A stretch of 64,000 nt of DNA. Source: UBA2040 sp963977135 (lineage in GTDB: Bacteria; Bacteroidota; Bacteroidia; Flavobacteriales_D; Crocinitomicaceae). The stretch is taken from assembly GCA_963977135.1 (NCBI GenBank), contig CAXBNN010000009.1:59992-123991 (forward strand). The letters run 5' to 3'. Both the position numbers and the translations under genes were made by a program. Shown one piece after another: positions 9,180 to 17,770 of the stretch (within the stretch, counting starts at the first letter, position 1; every line of letters starts with the position of its first letter). Under the pieces are notes generated by a model. That model saw nothing but the letters and a program-made list of their open reading frames with translations, ran no database searches and was not told the origin of the DNA.

Positions 9180-10262
9180 ATGAAAAGTATATTTATGAGA
9201 AGATTGTTTAAGCTTATCCTTGCGTTTTTGTTTGGGAGTCCAGCTTTTTCACAAAAAACGGCCCAAGAAGATTTAAATATTTTGTTTGTTGGTAATAGCT
9301 ATACTCATATGAATGAGATGCCTTTTATTTTTGACAAAATAGCGAAATCCAAAGGGAAATCAGTCCATGTGGAAATGAATACTAGAAGTGGATCATCTTT
9401 TCAAATTCATACGACAAGACCCGATTTGTTCCAAACGATTAAAAGCAGAAAATGGGATTTTATAGTTTTACAAGGCTATAGCCGAGAACTATCCTATGAG
9501 CCCGAATATTTGGATACAGCGACAATGCCATATATCCAACAAATTCTAGATAGCGTTTACCTAAATGATTCTTGTACCAACGTTCTATTATATATGACTT
9601 GGGGATATAAAGAAGGATTTCTTGAGAGAGAAGAAACGGATACATATGAAAAAATGGCAGATAAAATTGCTGCAGGTTACCAATATTTGAGCGATTCATT
9701 GAATTTACCAATCGTTCCAGTTGGAATGGTTTGGAAAAATGTCAGAAAAAAATATCCTGAAATAGAACTATATGATGCTGATAAGGCACACCCAAGTAAA
9801 AACGGCTCTTATATTGCTGCGAGCAGTTTTTACACAGCAATATTTAATGAATCCCCAGAAGGAGCTATAACCTCGACTATAAGCAATGAGATAGCACCAA
9901 AAATTCAAAAAATGGCAGCTACTTATGTTCTAGAAAACTATAAACGGTATAAACTTGAAGTGAACACCTATAGTATTAAAGATATGAGAACCGTAGATGG
10001 TAAATACATGATGTATGGAAAATCCAATTTTCCGGAATCGACATCAATTCACTGGGATTTTGGTGATGGCAAAACATCTACTGATAAAAACCCTACGCAT
10101 CGTTATCTAAATCCAGGAGTGTACAAGATTGTGCTTACTGTTGAGGATGTATGTGGAACTCGTGTTATCGAGAGAACCGCTGAGTTCAAGGAGCCTAAGA
10201 AGCCAATCGCAAAACCAACTCCTAAGCCAAAAAAAGGAAATACACCTAAAAAGAAAATTTAA
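9180..10262 (+). CDS. Secreted SGNH-type hydrolase with C-terminal PKD domain
   Basis: 360 residues: signal peptide (1-24, ending Phe-Ser-Gln), an SGNH/GDSL-like esterase domain (~32-255), a PKD domain (~265-335; Trp-Asp-Phe-Gly-Asp-Gly with a closing Tyr-Lys-Ile-Val-Leu-Thr-Val), and a Lys/Pro-rich tail. Catalytic candidates are Ser40 in Gly-Asn-Ser-Tyr-Thr and the Asp201/His204 pair in Asp-Lys-Ala-His-Pro-Ser. SGNH enzymes of this type often remove acyl groups from carbohydrates; the substrate here is unknown. It follows the HIT gene by 23 bp. It shares 4 nt tail-to-tail with the convergent acyltransferase. A shorter paralogue without PKD is at 35702-36481. The basic tail might bind a polyanionic surface (inference). 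Confidence 0.82.
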   Translation: MKSIFMRRLFKLILAFLFGSPAFSQKTAQEDLNILFVGNSYTHMNEMPFIFDKIAKSKGKSVHVEMNTRSGSSFQIHTTRPDLFQTIKSRKWDFIVLQGYSRELSYEPEYLDTATMPYIQQILDSVYLNDSCTNVLLYMTWGYKEGFLEREETDTYEKMADKIAAGYQYLSDSLNLPIVPVGMVWKNVRKKYPEIELYDADKAHPSKNGSYIAASSFYTAIFNESPEGAITSTISNEIAPKIQKMAATYVLENYKRYKLEVNTYSIKDMRTVDGKYMMYGKSNFPESTSIHWDFGDGKTSTDKNPTHRYLNPGVYKIVLTVEDVCGTRVIERTAEFKEPKKPIAKPTPKPKKGNTPKKKI

Positions 10263-11440
10263 TTCTTCAAAATTGCGCTTTTAATTTTTCTAAAAGGCCA
10301 AAAAATAATTGATTTAAACTTATTGTAAACAGTCGTTAATGGTTCCAAATATTTAGTGAATATAACGAATACCGTAATAAATCCAATCGCAGAAAGAATC
10401 GCCTGCAATGGAGTCAATGAATCTTTTATGTATTGGTTTAATCCGAAACCAAATATTCCACTGTAAAGAATAATAACGTGAACAATATATATTTGCAAGG
10501 TATTTTGACCAACTTTTAAAAACAATGAGTCTTTTACATTCAAGTATTTTTCAACAAACATTAATATTCCAATCACTATTAATACCTGTCCAAGACGACC
10601 GTAAAGCCAGGAGTTAAATGATAAATCGATAACACTATCTGAATGAAGAAATTTGAAAATTAAATCAACTGTTTCAAAAATAGTGTAACCAAAGAGGTTG
10701 AGGGCCAATCCTAATCCAATAAAAGTGATAGGGAACCAATCTTTTCGCACGTAGGCGTGAAATCTATTTAAAAGAGCACCAACCATTCCACCATAAAGTG
10801 TAAATGCAACCCAAGGAACGATTGGGAAAACCGAATCAGGACCTTTTATCATATTTTGAAATAGTAAAGGCCAACCTTCTAATGGGTAAACATTTTCAGG
10901 CAAATTTTTTAGATAAGGATAAAATGCAAAAAGGGTTGTTGCTCCAAGAAAATAATAAAACCAAAGTCCGCCTTTTCCAATCAACTTGTAAAGTCCAAAA
11001 ATTAAAAGCAGACAAGAAATACCTATACCAATACTCTGGAGAACGTGAAAAGCGTAGACCCAATTACTTACATTTCCTTGAAGGTATTGAAAAATATTTT
11101 GAAGATTCAATTGAAGAGCATATCCCCAAAATAATAACTCTAATGAACGTTGAAATCCTTTTGTAACGCGTTTGTTTTTAAAGTAACCAGCTTGTACATT
11201 ATTTGTAAGAAGATAAACGAAAACGACGCCGGTAACCGTGAAAAACATCGGAGCAGTGAACCCACGAACAAAATTCCATGCAGAATAAATTACATTGTCA
11301 TCGTTTCGATAAGCCGAATTTAGAGTTAGTCCTATGAAGTGGCCTTCCAACATCAACAGAATCGCGATAGAACGAGCCATGTCGATGAACTTAAGCCGTT
11401 CACGAGGTGCTTTAACAATTTCTACTTTTTCTTCGTTCAT
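10259..11440 (-). CDS. Membrane acyltransferase, DUF1624/HGSNAT-like
   Basis: Polytopic inner-membrane protein of 393 residues with about ten hydrophobic segments. The N-terminus after a short charged leader reads 'Phe-Ile-Asp-Met-Ala-Arg-Ser-Ile-Ala-Ile' with a His 11 residues later (Glu-Gly-His), then 'Ala-Pro-Met-Phe-Phe-Thr-Val-Thr-Gly'. This matches the HGSNAT catalytic-domain/DUF1624 pattern, a family that moves acetyl groups across membranes onto sugars. A DUF418- or acyltransferase-3-type assignment is a weaker alternative because these families look alike. It converges with the SGNH hydrolase gene, sharing 4 nt. A transferase/esterase functional pair is tempting but unproved. Confidence 0.75.
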   Translation of the reverse strand: MNEEKVEIVKAPRERLKFIDMARSIAILLMLEGHFIGLTLNSAYRNDDNVIYSAWNFVRGFTAPMFFTVTGVVFVYLLTNNVQAGYFKNKRVTKGFQRSLELLFWGYALQLNLQNIFQYLQGNVSNWVYAFHVLQSIGIGISCLLLIFGLYKLIGKGGLWFYYFLGATTLFAFYPYLKNLPENVYPLEGWPLLFQNMIKGPDSVFPIVPWVAFTLYGGMVGALLNRFHAYVRKDWFPITFIGLGLALNLFGYTIFETVDLIFKFLHSDSVIDLSFNSWLYGRLGQVLIVIGILMFVEKYLNVKDSLFLKVGQNTLQIYIVHVIILYSGIFGFGLNQYIKDSLTPLQAILSAIGFITVFVIFTKYLEPLTTVYNKFKSIIFWPFRKIKSAILKN

Positions 11441-11483
11441 TTTGGGGTTTTACACAAAAATAGAATAATCTTCATTCTATAAA

Positions 11484-13727
11484 CTAGTTTTCAATTATTG
11501 CCGTTAGAATTAATCGAATTTCTTCTTCTCCATTTTCAGTTTTAATGTAAACTGATTTTACAACATTTCCTTCATAATCAGAAGGGTCAAAGGTAAAATA
11601 TACGATGGTGCTTTCACCTGGATTCAATTTATTTTTTTCTATTTCTACCGTACTGCATTCACAGGGAACTCTTGGAGGTAAAAAAGTAACAGAATGACTA
11701 TCTGTATTCGTAACTTTAAAAGCTGTTTTTATTTTCCGTTTCTTTGTAATAATTCCTAAATCTTGAATGGTTGTATTTAATTTTAATGGTAAATCTACAA
11801 TACTGTCTGAGAAAAAATTAACGCTTTGAATTTCAATTTTCCTTTCCATTCCAGCAGCTCTTGAGTATACGGAGTTTTTCTGATCATTGTAATTATCGCT
11901 GACCAATTTGTTAGCCGTATATTCTCCAAAAGGAACTTCAGTAAATGTCAATTGACCTCCATTTTTTGCGTAACCCTTTATGTAAGTAATAAAAATTCCA
12001 TTCTCATAACCCGAAAGATAATTTACTAAAGAGGCGATTCTTCTTTTGGTCAAATTAACATTGTAATCTGTTTTAGCCAATGGACTAGCAAAACCTTTAA
12101 TCGTTAGATTTATTTTTCGTCCTTTTTCCAATTCTTCAATTAACAAATCTCTGAAAACGTTAAGGTCTTTAACTCCTTGATCAACAAACTCTATAAAAAA
12201 GCTTTCAATGTCTTCTTTGGCTTCATCTGACTTCTCTCCACTTAAACCAGCAGAATATTCTTTTTGGTATTTATCCAACATTGCTCGATAATCATAATAA
12301 CTGCTTATATAATTGACATCTGTTGTAGTTGCAACACTTTTAGGATTCGGAACATCGTTGTGGAAATAAAGAGTGACGGGTAGTCGCTTCATCAACTCTT
12401 CCAATGTTTCCTTTTGAGTTGGTGGCTCTATGATTGGAATCTCGTTAACAACGAAAATATCGCTACAACATGTTGGATTTTTACTGTATTGAACACCCAA
12501 TCGATTACTAGTAACAAATTCGCTTTGGTAAAATCGGAAGTAGTACAAATCATTCGCAGGACTATTAATTGGCGGACCTAAATTAACGGGCTCTTGCAAT
12601 TTGCTGTCGAATTTAGATTCAAAAACATCCAAACCACCAAAACCATCAAACCAAGAGCTTGAAAAGTAAAGTGATTTGGTTTTATCATACCAAAAAGGAC
12701 TTGTTTCGTTATCCGGAGAATTTAAATTTTTTAAATTTCGAACTCGACCAAATTGATTCCCATTTCTAATTTGACTTGACCATAAATCCAATCCACCTTC
12801 AGTTCCTTCTCTATCGGAGGCAAAAACCAAATATTCTTCATTGTCCCAATTCACAATACACGGCATAGTTGTGTTGGCTCCAGCTTCGTTTATGATTGAA
12901 CCCAAAGAGTCAGGACTGGACCATTTCCCATCTCTGTAACGCGCGACCATAATTTTACATTTGTAATTATGATTGTCTTCACCACATAAACTATAATAAA
13001 ACCGAGTTCCGTCTAACGAAAAGGTTCCATTTCCATTGCTCATTTTTTCGACATAAAGGTCTTTGATCAGTTCTGGCTTGCTATTATCACCTTCCTTTAA
13101 ATCTTTTTTATACAAACGGGTTCTATAACTTTTATCATAAACCTCTTCATTTGTTGTAATTGAATCCGCTTTAAGTGATGAGAAAATGAACAAGGAATCC
13201 ATTATTATATGACCAAATTCGGCATCTTTCGTGTTGATGTTTTGATTGAAAGGTTCAATGGTTTTATCCTTGTTTTCAATTGCAGATTTAGCCCATAGAC
13301 AACTTTCAATTTCACGGCGAGATTTGATGTACAAATATTCCTTTTTTTCACGAGCGTATTTCTTTTTCGCTAATTTGAAAGACTCGATTGCTTCATCGTA
13401 CTTTCCGTTTTGTTTTTGCATCAAGCCCAATTGAAGTAGACTTGAAGGATATATTAAAGTTCCCTCCTTATCGTAAACTATTTGGTAATATTTTTCTGCC
13501 GTACGATAGTCTTTGTAAGCACGAAGCGTTTCAGCATAACCCCAATTTATGGCTACTGAATTTGAGTCAATTGCTAAGGCTTTTTTGTAATAATCCAAGG
13601 CATAAACAAAATCACCTTTTTGGTATTGTTCTTCTGCATAGCGCATGTATTTCCCAACTTCAGTTTGAGAAATTGCATTTAAACAACTTCCAAGAAATAG
13701 GAAAACGATTAAATGTAATCTGGACAT
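11484..13727 (-). CDS. TPR / PD40 / OmpA-like / DUF1573-like protein, T9SS-type partner of PorP/SprF
   Basis: Secreted envelope protein of 747 residues. Order: signal sequence (1-21; a possible lipobox Leu-Gly-Ser-Cys at 12-15), TPR helices (~25-140), PD40/beta-propeller repeats (~190-430, with 'Tyr-Leu-Val-Phe-Ala-Ser-Asp-Arg-Glu-Gly'), an OmpA-type peptidoglycan-binding domain (~455-635, 'Asn-Leu-Thr-Lys-Arg-Arg'), and a C-terminal Ig-like domain (~650-747) resembling DUF1573 ('Cys-Glu-Cys-Ser-Thr', then 'Pro-Gly-Glu-Ser-Thr'). PorE of the T9SS has TPR, propeller and OmpA parts and anchors the machine to peptidoglycan. The DUF1573-like tail is extra. Its start overlaps the upstream PorP/SprF gene by 19 nt, so the two are expressed together. 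Confidence 0.85.
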   Translation of the reverse strand: MSRLHLIVFLFLGSCLNAISQTEVGKYMRYAEEQYQKGDFVYALDYYKKALAIDSNSVAINWGYAETLRAYKDYRTAEKYYQIVYDKEGTLIYPSSLLQLGLMQKQNGKYDEAIESFKLAKKKYAREKKEYLYIKSRREIESCLWAKSAIENKDKTIEPFNQNINTKDAEFGHIIMDSLFIFSSLKADSITTNEEVYDKSYRTRLYKKDLKEGDNSKPELIKDLYVEKMSNGNGTFSLDGTRFYYSLCGEDNHNYKCKIMVARYRDGKWSSPDSLGSIINEAGANTTMPCIVNWDNEEYLVFASDREGTEGGLDLWSSQIRNGNQFGRVRNLKNLNSPDNETSPFWYDKTKSLYFSSSWFDGFGGLDVFESKFDSKLQEPVNLGPPINSPANDLYYFRFYQSEFVTSNRLGVQYSKNPTCCSDIFVVNEIPIIEPPTQKETLEELMKRLPVTLYFHNDVPNPKSVATTTDVNYISSYYDYRAMLDKYQKEYSAGLSGEKSDEAKEDIESFFIEFVDQGVKDLNVFRDLLIEELEKGRKINLTIKGFASPLAKTDYNVNLTKRRIASLVNYLSGYENGIFITYIKGYAKNGGQLTFTEVPFGEYTANKLVSDNYNDQKNSVYSRAAGMERKIEIQSVNFFSDSIVDLPLKLNTTIQDLGIITKKRKIKTAFKVTNTDSHSVTFLPPRVPCECSTVEIEKNKLNPGESTIVYFTFDPSDYEGNVVKSVYIKTENGEEEIRLILTAIIEN

Positions 13728-14713
13728 ACGCGATGAATGATTTTTTTAGGTTTTAAGGATTGGTAAATATAACGAACAGCTATTTCAAGTCCTCCGCGTG
13801 CATTACTTGCCTGAGTTAATTTGGAGAAATTCATATCGTAACTCACACCAAAAAACCAATTCTGATAATCCATTCCTAAAGTTATAAATCCAGCATCCTT
13901 CGCTCTATACCAAATGCCAGCATAAACTGCTCTATATTCGCCAAGGTGCTCTTTTAGAACATATTTTACTGAAGAACCTAAAATGAATTCTGTATATTTT
14001 CCTTGTTTTGAAAAATTGAAAGCTGGTAATAGAAACAAATCTCTTTTCAATTTATGATCGAGTCGTGCATGAACATTTGTTCGGATGTCTCTTTGAATTT
14101 TCGTTCCTAAAAAACCTTGGTCTGGTCGATTCAAATTATAAAAACCTACGCCAGTATTAATTTTACTTCTGTTATTCATTTTCCAATCAATAACAGCTCC
14201 AGCTCCGGTTGACAAATTGGTTCGACTATTTGCTGAGAAGTTTTCATTTGTAGGCAAACTCTCATCATATTTTATCCCATTATATTGATTGTCGAAAGTT
14301 AATAGTTGCGTATTGATCTGTCGTTGATTAACACCCAAGTTAATTCCTGGACGAATTACAAAAGATGAATCTTTATTTAGATAAAGAGGAATATTTGCGT
14401 TGGCTTGAAATTCTACTGTTCTGAGTTTTCCATCACCCACGACATCGTGAAAGAGTAAACCTCCAATGCCTATATTCTTAAATTTACTAATTCGTCCATC
14501 TAAGGAAATTGAAGTGGTTTGAAACGGAACCGTTACAGCCCGCCATTGATCTCGATAATTTCCTACAAATCTTACATCACCTTTAAAATTTCCTGCCTGA
14601 CCTGGATTTTGGAAAATTGGATTATCGGAGAATTGTGACCAATGAATATCCTGCGCTTCGCTATTAAACGAAACGAGAAATAAGAAAGTTAAAATGAGGT
14701 ACCGTCCTTTCAT
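13709..14713 (-). CDS. PorP/SprF-family T9SS membrane protein
   Basis: About 334 residues. Outer-membrane protein family that interacts with T9SS cargo or gliding adhesins (SprF with SprB) and with the PorK/L/M/N core. Features: signal peptide ending Ser-Glu-Ala-Gln, then the diagnostic N-terminus 'Ile-His-Trp-Ser-Gln-Phe' with 'Pro-Ile-Phe-Gln-Asn-Pro-Gly-Gln-Ala-Gly', 'Tyr-Arg-Asp-Gln-Trp', and an alternating barrel. I chose ATG 14713 because the signal peptide begins there; an upstream ATG at 14773 adds 20 unlikely residues. The 3' end overlaps the OmpA-like gene. No giant adhesin gene is adjacent, so its cargo is probably encoded elsewhere. Confidence 0.88.
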   Translation of the reverse strand: MKGRYLILTFLFLVSFNSEAQDIHWSQFSDNPIFQNPGQAGNFKGDVRFVGNYRDQWRAVTVPFQTTSISLDGRISKFKNIGIGGLLFHDVVGDGKLRTVEFQANANIPLYLNKDSSFVIRPGINLGVNQRQINTQLLTFDNQYNGIKYDESLPTNENFSANSRTNLSTGAGAVIDWKMNNRSKINTGVGFYNLNRPDQGFLGTKIQRDIRTNVHARLDHKLKRDLFLLPAFNFSKQGKYTEFILGSSVKYVLKEHLGEYRAVYAGIWYRAKDAGFITLGMDYQNWFFGVSYDMNFSKLTQASNARGGLEIAVRYIYQSLKPKKIIHRVCPDYI

Positions 14714-14787
14714 AGGTTGTATGAAATTAATCAAATTTGACTGGACGGCAAAAAAAGAAATTCTCAATGCCAAAAAATATTTGACAG

Positions 14788-15468
14788 TTAGGGAGTACTA
14801 ATAGAAACTGGTAAGATTTTACCTCTATAAAACCGATAACCATTTTGAAGGAAATCGGCAATAAAAGAAGCCATTTCTTTCGGCTTGTGTGGTGCTTCAT
14901 ATCCAGGGAATGCTTCTTCTAACATTTCCGTTTGAACAGCGCCAAGACACAGACAATTCATAGCGATTTTTGAGTCTTTGTATTCTTCCGAAAATAACTC
15001 AGTAAAGCTACAAATAGCCGCTTTGGAGGTTGAATAGGCACTTAATCCCGCAAATTTCACACTGCCTTGAAACCCGCCCATAGAGCTAATGTTTAAGACA
15101 TGAGAACCATTTTCGTTCAAATAACCAACAGCCGCTTGCATGGTCGACATTATTCCAAGAACATTTGTTTGGTAACAGGATTGAATATCTTCAGATGTTA
15201 AATCTAAAAATGGTTTATTTACCAATTTGCCGGCATTGTTAACCATGTAATCTATTTCACCAATCGTCGAAAAAATCTTTTCAGCATCAGTACGCACATC
15301 TAGTGACTCTAAATTGAAAGAATGAAAATGAATATTCGCTTTATCGTCAAATTCAGCACAATTATTTCTCGAAAGAGCGTGAATTTGAAAATCCGTATTC
15401 TTCGCCAAAAGCAAAACTAGCTCTTTCCCAATTCCTCGACTTGTGCCTATTATGACTATGTTACTCAT
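14788..15468 (-). CDS. Short-chain dehydrogenase/reductase in the phenylacetate locus
   Basis: Classical SDR of 226 residues with a Rossmann fold. The cofactor loop is Gly8-Thr-Ser-Arg-Gly-Ile-Gly14, the Asn-Asn-Ala-Gly motif is at 77-80, and the catalytic set is Ser128/129, Tyr145 and Lys149. Arg at the second turn position often goes with NADP use, but this is weak. It is the last gene of the minus-strand unit behind two paaE-like reductases and overlaps the nearer one by 8 nt. A role in the phenylacetate pathway is inferred from that coupling only; the substrate is not known. Confidence 0.8.
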   Translation of the reverse strand: MSNIVIIGTSRGIGKELVLLLAKNTDFQIHALSRNNCAEFDDKANIHFHSFNLESLDVRTDAEKIFSTIGEIDYMVNNAGKLVNKPFLDLTSEDIQSCYQTNVLGIMSTMQAAVGYLNENGSHVLNISSMGGFQGSVKFAGLSAYSTSKAAICSFTELFSEEYKDSKIAMNCLCLGAVQTEMLEEAFPGYEAPHKPKEMASFIADFLQNGYRFYRGKILPVSISTP

Positions 15469-16531
15469 CGAAAGAAAGAGTTAACTTTTCAGATGTAGGT
15501 ATAGCTTGACAGCACAAAACATATCCTTCTTCAATATCTTCATCTGTTAAAGAATAATTGATTTTCATTGTTGCCGTTCCCTCCAATATTTTCGCTTTGC
15601 AAGTGCTACAAACACCACCTCTGCATGAATAGGGAGGATCGTAACCTTCGTTATTCAAAGTGTCTATAATGCCTTTTCCTTTTGCCTTGTATTTAATATG
15701 AATTTCTTCTCCTTCTAAAAATACAGTTACAGCACTTGATACTTCCTTCGCGGCTTCAGTGTTTGAGGTATCTTCTTTTGGAGCTGGAGCTGAGAATAAT
15801 TCCTTTTTAATTTTTGATTTTGGAACACCGAAAAGTGCTAATTGTGCCTCGGCTGCTTCAATCATTCCAATCGGTCCACATAAAAAGAATGCATCGGCAT
15901 GGAGAATGTCTAAGTTTTCTTTCACTAAACTTGAAACCATTTCTTGATCTAATAATCCTTTTCGATAATCGTCGTTGTCTTCGTCTGAAAAAATATAATG
16001 TGGTTTTATGTTCGTCAAAGCATCAATTTCGTCTTGAAATATCATTGCGTTTAGGTCATAATTTCCGTAAAACAACTCCATTTTTCGACCTGTTTCTTGA
16101 ATTTTCTTCGCTATAGACAAGATTGGAGTTATTCCACTACCACCAGAGAAGGCGACGATGTTTTTTTGTTCATCTTTTAAAATAAACTGTCCTTCTGGAG
16201 CACTACAAAGAATTTTTGTACCCGCTTTCGCTTCGCGATTGAACCAAGTTGAAACTTTTCCTTTGGACATTTCTTTAACAGCAATTGATACATCTTCGTT
16301 TGAACCGCTGCAAATAGAATAGGAGCGTCTTTGGTCTTCACCATCAACATTCACAATAAAATTAATGTATTGTCCAGGTATAAATTGAAATTTATCTTTC
16401 AAATCACCGGGAATGTCTAATACGATTTGAACACTTAAATCTGTCAATCGACGGACTTCTTTAATTGAAATCTCATAAAATCCACGAGGAATTTTACCTC
16501 CTTTTTTCTTTAAAAATTTAAATAATGCCAT
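15461..16531 (-). CDS. paaE: PaaE-like reductase subunit of phenylacetyl-CoA epoxidase, copy 2
   Basis: Flavin/iron-sulfur reductase of 356 residues that passes NADPH electrons to the PaaABC di-iron oxygenase. Three parts: FAD domain with Arg-Arg-Ser-Tyr-Ser, NAD-binding domain with Gly-Ser-Gly-Ile-Thr-Pro-Ile, and a C-terminal plant-type 2Fe-2S ferredoxin with Cys-x4-Cys-x2-Cys ('Cys-Arg-Gly-Gly-Val-Cys-Ser-Thr-Cys') plus a later Cys-Cys. All ligands are present. ATG 16531 was preferred to TTG 16555, which lies inside the upstream gene. It has a short basic N-terminal extension (Leu-Lys-Lys-Lys-Gly-Gly-Lys) not seen in copy 1. It lies 13 bp behind copy 1 and overlaps the SDR by 8 nt. Confidence 0.88.
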   Translation of the reverse strand: MALFKFLKKKGGKIPRGFYEISIKEVRRLTDLSVQIVLDIPGDLKDKFQFIPGQYINFIVNVDGEDQRRSYSICSGSNEDVSIAVKEMSKGKVSTWFNREAKAGTKILCSAPEGQFILKDEQKNIVAFSGGSGITPILSIAKKIQETGRKMELFYGNYDLNAMIFQDEIDALTNIKPHYIFSDEDNDDYRKGLLDQEMVSSLVKENLDILHADAFFLCGPIGMIEAAEAQLALFGVPKSKIKKELFSAPAPKEDTSNTEAAKEVSSAVTVFLEGEEIHIKYKAKGKGIIDTLNNEGYDPPYSCRGGVCSTCKAKILEGTATMKINYSLTDEDIEEGYVLCCQAIPTSEKLTLSFDE

Positions 16532-16544
16532 GCTTTCTATAAAT

Positions 16545-17612
16545 CTAATCGTCAAATGAAACTATAATCTTTTCGCTTGTTGGATGTGCTTGACAGGTAA
16601 GCGTGTATCCTGCCTCAATCTCGTCTGGTTCTAATCCGTAATTTACAGTCATTCGAGCCGTACCCTCGATTATTTTCGCCTTACAAGTGCAACAAACGCC
16701 ACCTTTGCAGGCAAATGGTAAATCTGCACCAGCTTCGTGTGCCGCTTCTAAAATACTTTGTCCGCTATGTAAAACAATATCAATTTCATCTCCATCGATA
16801 ATAACCTTTACATTAGATTCAACATCATTTACTGTTACTTCTGGTTTCTCAGCAACAATTGCCTCTCCAGGAGTCGTAAATAATTCAAAATGAATGTTCT
16901 CTGAATGAATTCCATTTTTCTCCATCGCTGATTTTACAGCAAAAATCATATCCTCCGGACCACAGATGTATACGTCGTCAATGTTTTCATGTTGAAGAAA
17001 CGCTTTGAACAGAGCATTTGTTTTTTCTTCGTCTATACGACCTTTTTGCAATTTGTTTCCAAGATTTTCGCGAGAGAGAATATGAGTAATTCTCAATCGG
17101 TCCAAATAGTTATTTTTTAGTGCCTCTATTTCTTCTTTAAAAACAATACTATTTGAATTTTTATTCCCGTAAAACAAGCTTACTTTGCTATCCAATTCTT
17201 CATTTAAAATTGTCTTCGCAATGGATATTATTGGCGTAATGCCAGAACCAGCGGCGAATAATGCGTAAGATTTTTCATTTTTCGAGTCAATATGAGGAGT
17301 AAATTTCCCCATTGGAGTCATTACTTCTAATTCGTCACCGACTTTTAATAAATCGTTTGCATATGTGGAAAATTTACCGTTTTCAACTTTCTTAATTGCT
17401 ACTCGCCATTCATTTTCGAATGGAGCCGAGCAAAGTGAATAGGATCGTCTAATGTCTTCTTCTCCAATAGGATGCTTTAGTGTTAGATACTGACCAGCTT
17501 GATAAATGTAATCTGATTTTAACTCTTTGGGAATAGAAAACGCAACTGAAACACAGTCTTCCGTTTCTCTTGTTATTTCCGAAATTTTAAGTGTATGAAA
17601 TTTTGGTGTCAT
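16545..17612 (-). CDS. paaE: PaaE-like reductase subunit of phenylacetyl-CoA epoxidase, copy 1
   Basis: 355-residue homologue of the neighbouring reductase with the same FAD (Arg-Arg-Ser-Tyr-Ser-Leu-Cys-Ser), NAD (Gly-Ser-Gly-Ile-Thr-Pro-Ile-Ile) and 2Fe-2S ('Cys-Lys-Gly-Gly-Val-Cys-Cys-Thr-Cys') motifs. The normal length and N-terminus (Phe-His-Thr-Leu-Lys-Ile) match PaaE closely. It is first in the minus-strand unit, with a consensus promoter 23 bp upstream, and is divergent from paaA across ~160 bp. In most paa operons a single paaE follows paaD; here the order is broken and the gene doubled. Copy 1 looks like the better candidate for the canonical subunit. Confidence 0.92.
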   Translation of the reverse strand: MTPKFHTLKISEITRETEDCVSVAFSIPKELKSDYIYQAGQYLTLKHPIGEEDIRRSYSLCSAPFENEWRVAIKKVENGKFSTYANDLLKVGDELEVMTPMGKFTPHIDSKNEKSYALFAAGSGITPIISIAKTILNEELDSKVSLFYGNKNSNSIVFKEEIEALKNNYLDRLRITHILSRENLGNKLQKGRIDEEKTNALFKAFLQHENIDDVYICGPEDMIFAVKSAMEKNGIHSENIHFELFTTPGEAIVAEKPEVTVNDVESNVKVIIDGDEIDIVLHSGQSILEAAHEAGADLPFACKGGVCCTCKAKIIEGTARMTVNYGLEPDEIEAGYTLTCQAHPTSEKIIVSFDD

Positions 17613-17634
17613 TCGCCTCTTAGTATTGAGGTCA

Positions 17635-17663
17635 CAAAGTTAAGATTTTAATGCTTTTAACAA
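17635..17663 (-). promoter_or_regulatory. Putative promoter of the paaE-paaE-SDR unit
   Basis: Read on minus: TTG (17663-17661), 18-nt spacer, TAACTTTG (17642-17635), an exact -7 consensus. The predicted start is near 17628, giving a leader of about 15 nt to the ATG at 17612. It faces away from the paaA promoter. Confidence 0.55.
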
Positions 17664-17718
17664 TCAATCTATTCTTCTTTAAATTGATTCTAAACTTTCA
17701 TATTAGATAACTGTTTAA

Positions 17719-17749
17719 TTGTCACAACGCAAGATTTAACGTAAATTTG
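17719..17749 (+). promoter_or_regulatory. Putative promoter of paaABCD
   Basis: TTG at 17719-17721, a 20-nt spacer, and TAAATTTG at 17742-17749, all at consensus. The predicted start near 17756 lies ahead of the ATG chosen for paaA (17771). Between this and the divergent paaE promoter is a 7-bp inverted repeat, AATCAAT (17662-17668) and ATTGATT (17682-17688), a weak candidate operator. Confidence 0.6.
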
Positions 17750-17770
17750 TACAAACGAATGCGAGCTCAC

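Noticed and set aside
10804..11166. 120-codon plus-strand frame inside the acyltransferase gene
   Set aside because: Shadow of a membrane-protein gene; Lys-rich, no start signals.
13388..13756. 122-codon plus-strand frame over the start of the OmpA-like gene
   Set aside because: Lies across two well-supported minus genes and shows no family pattern.
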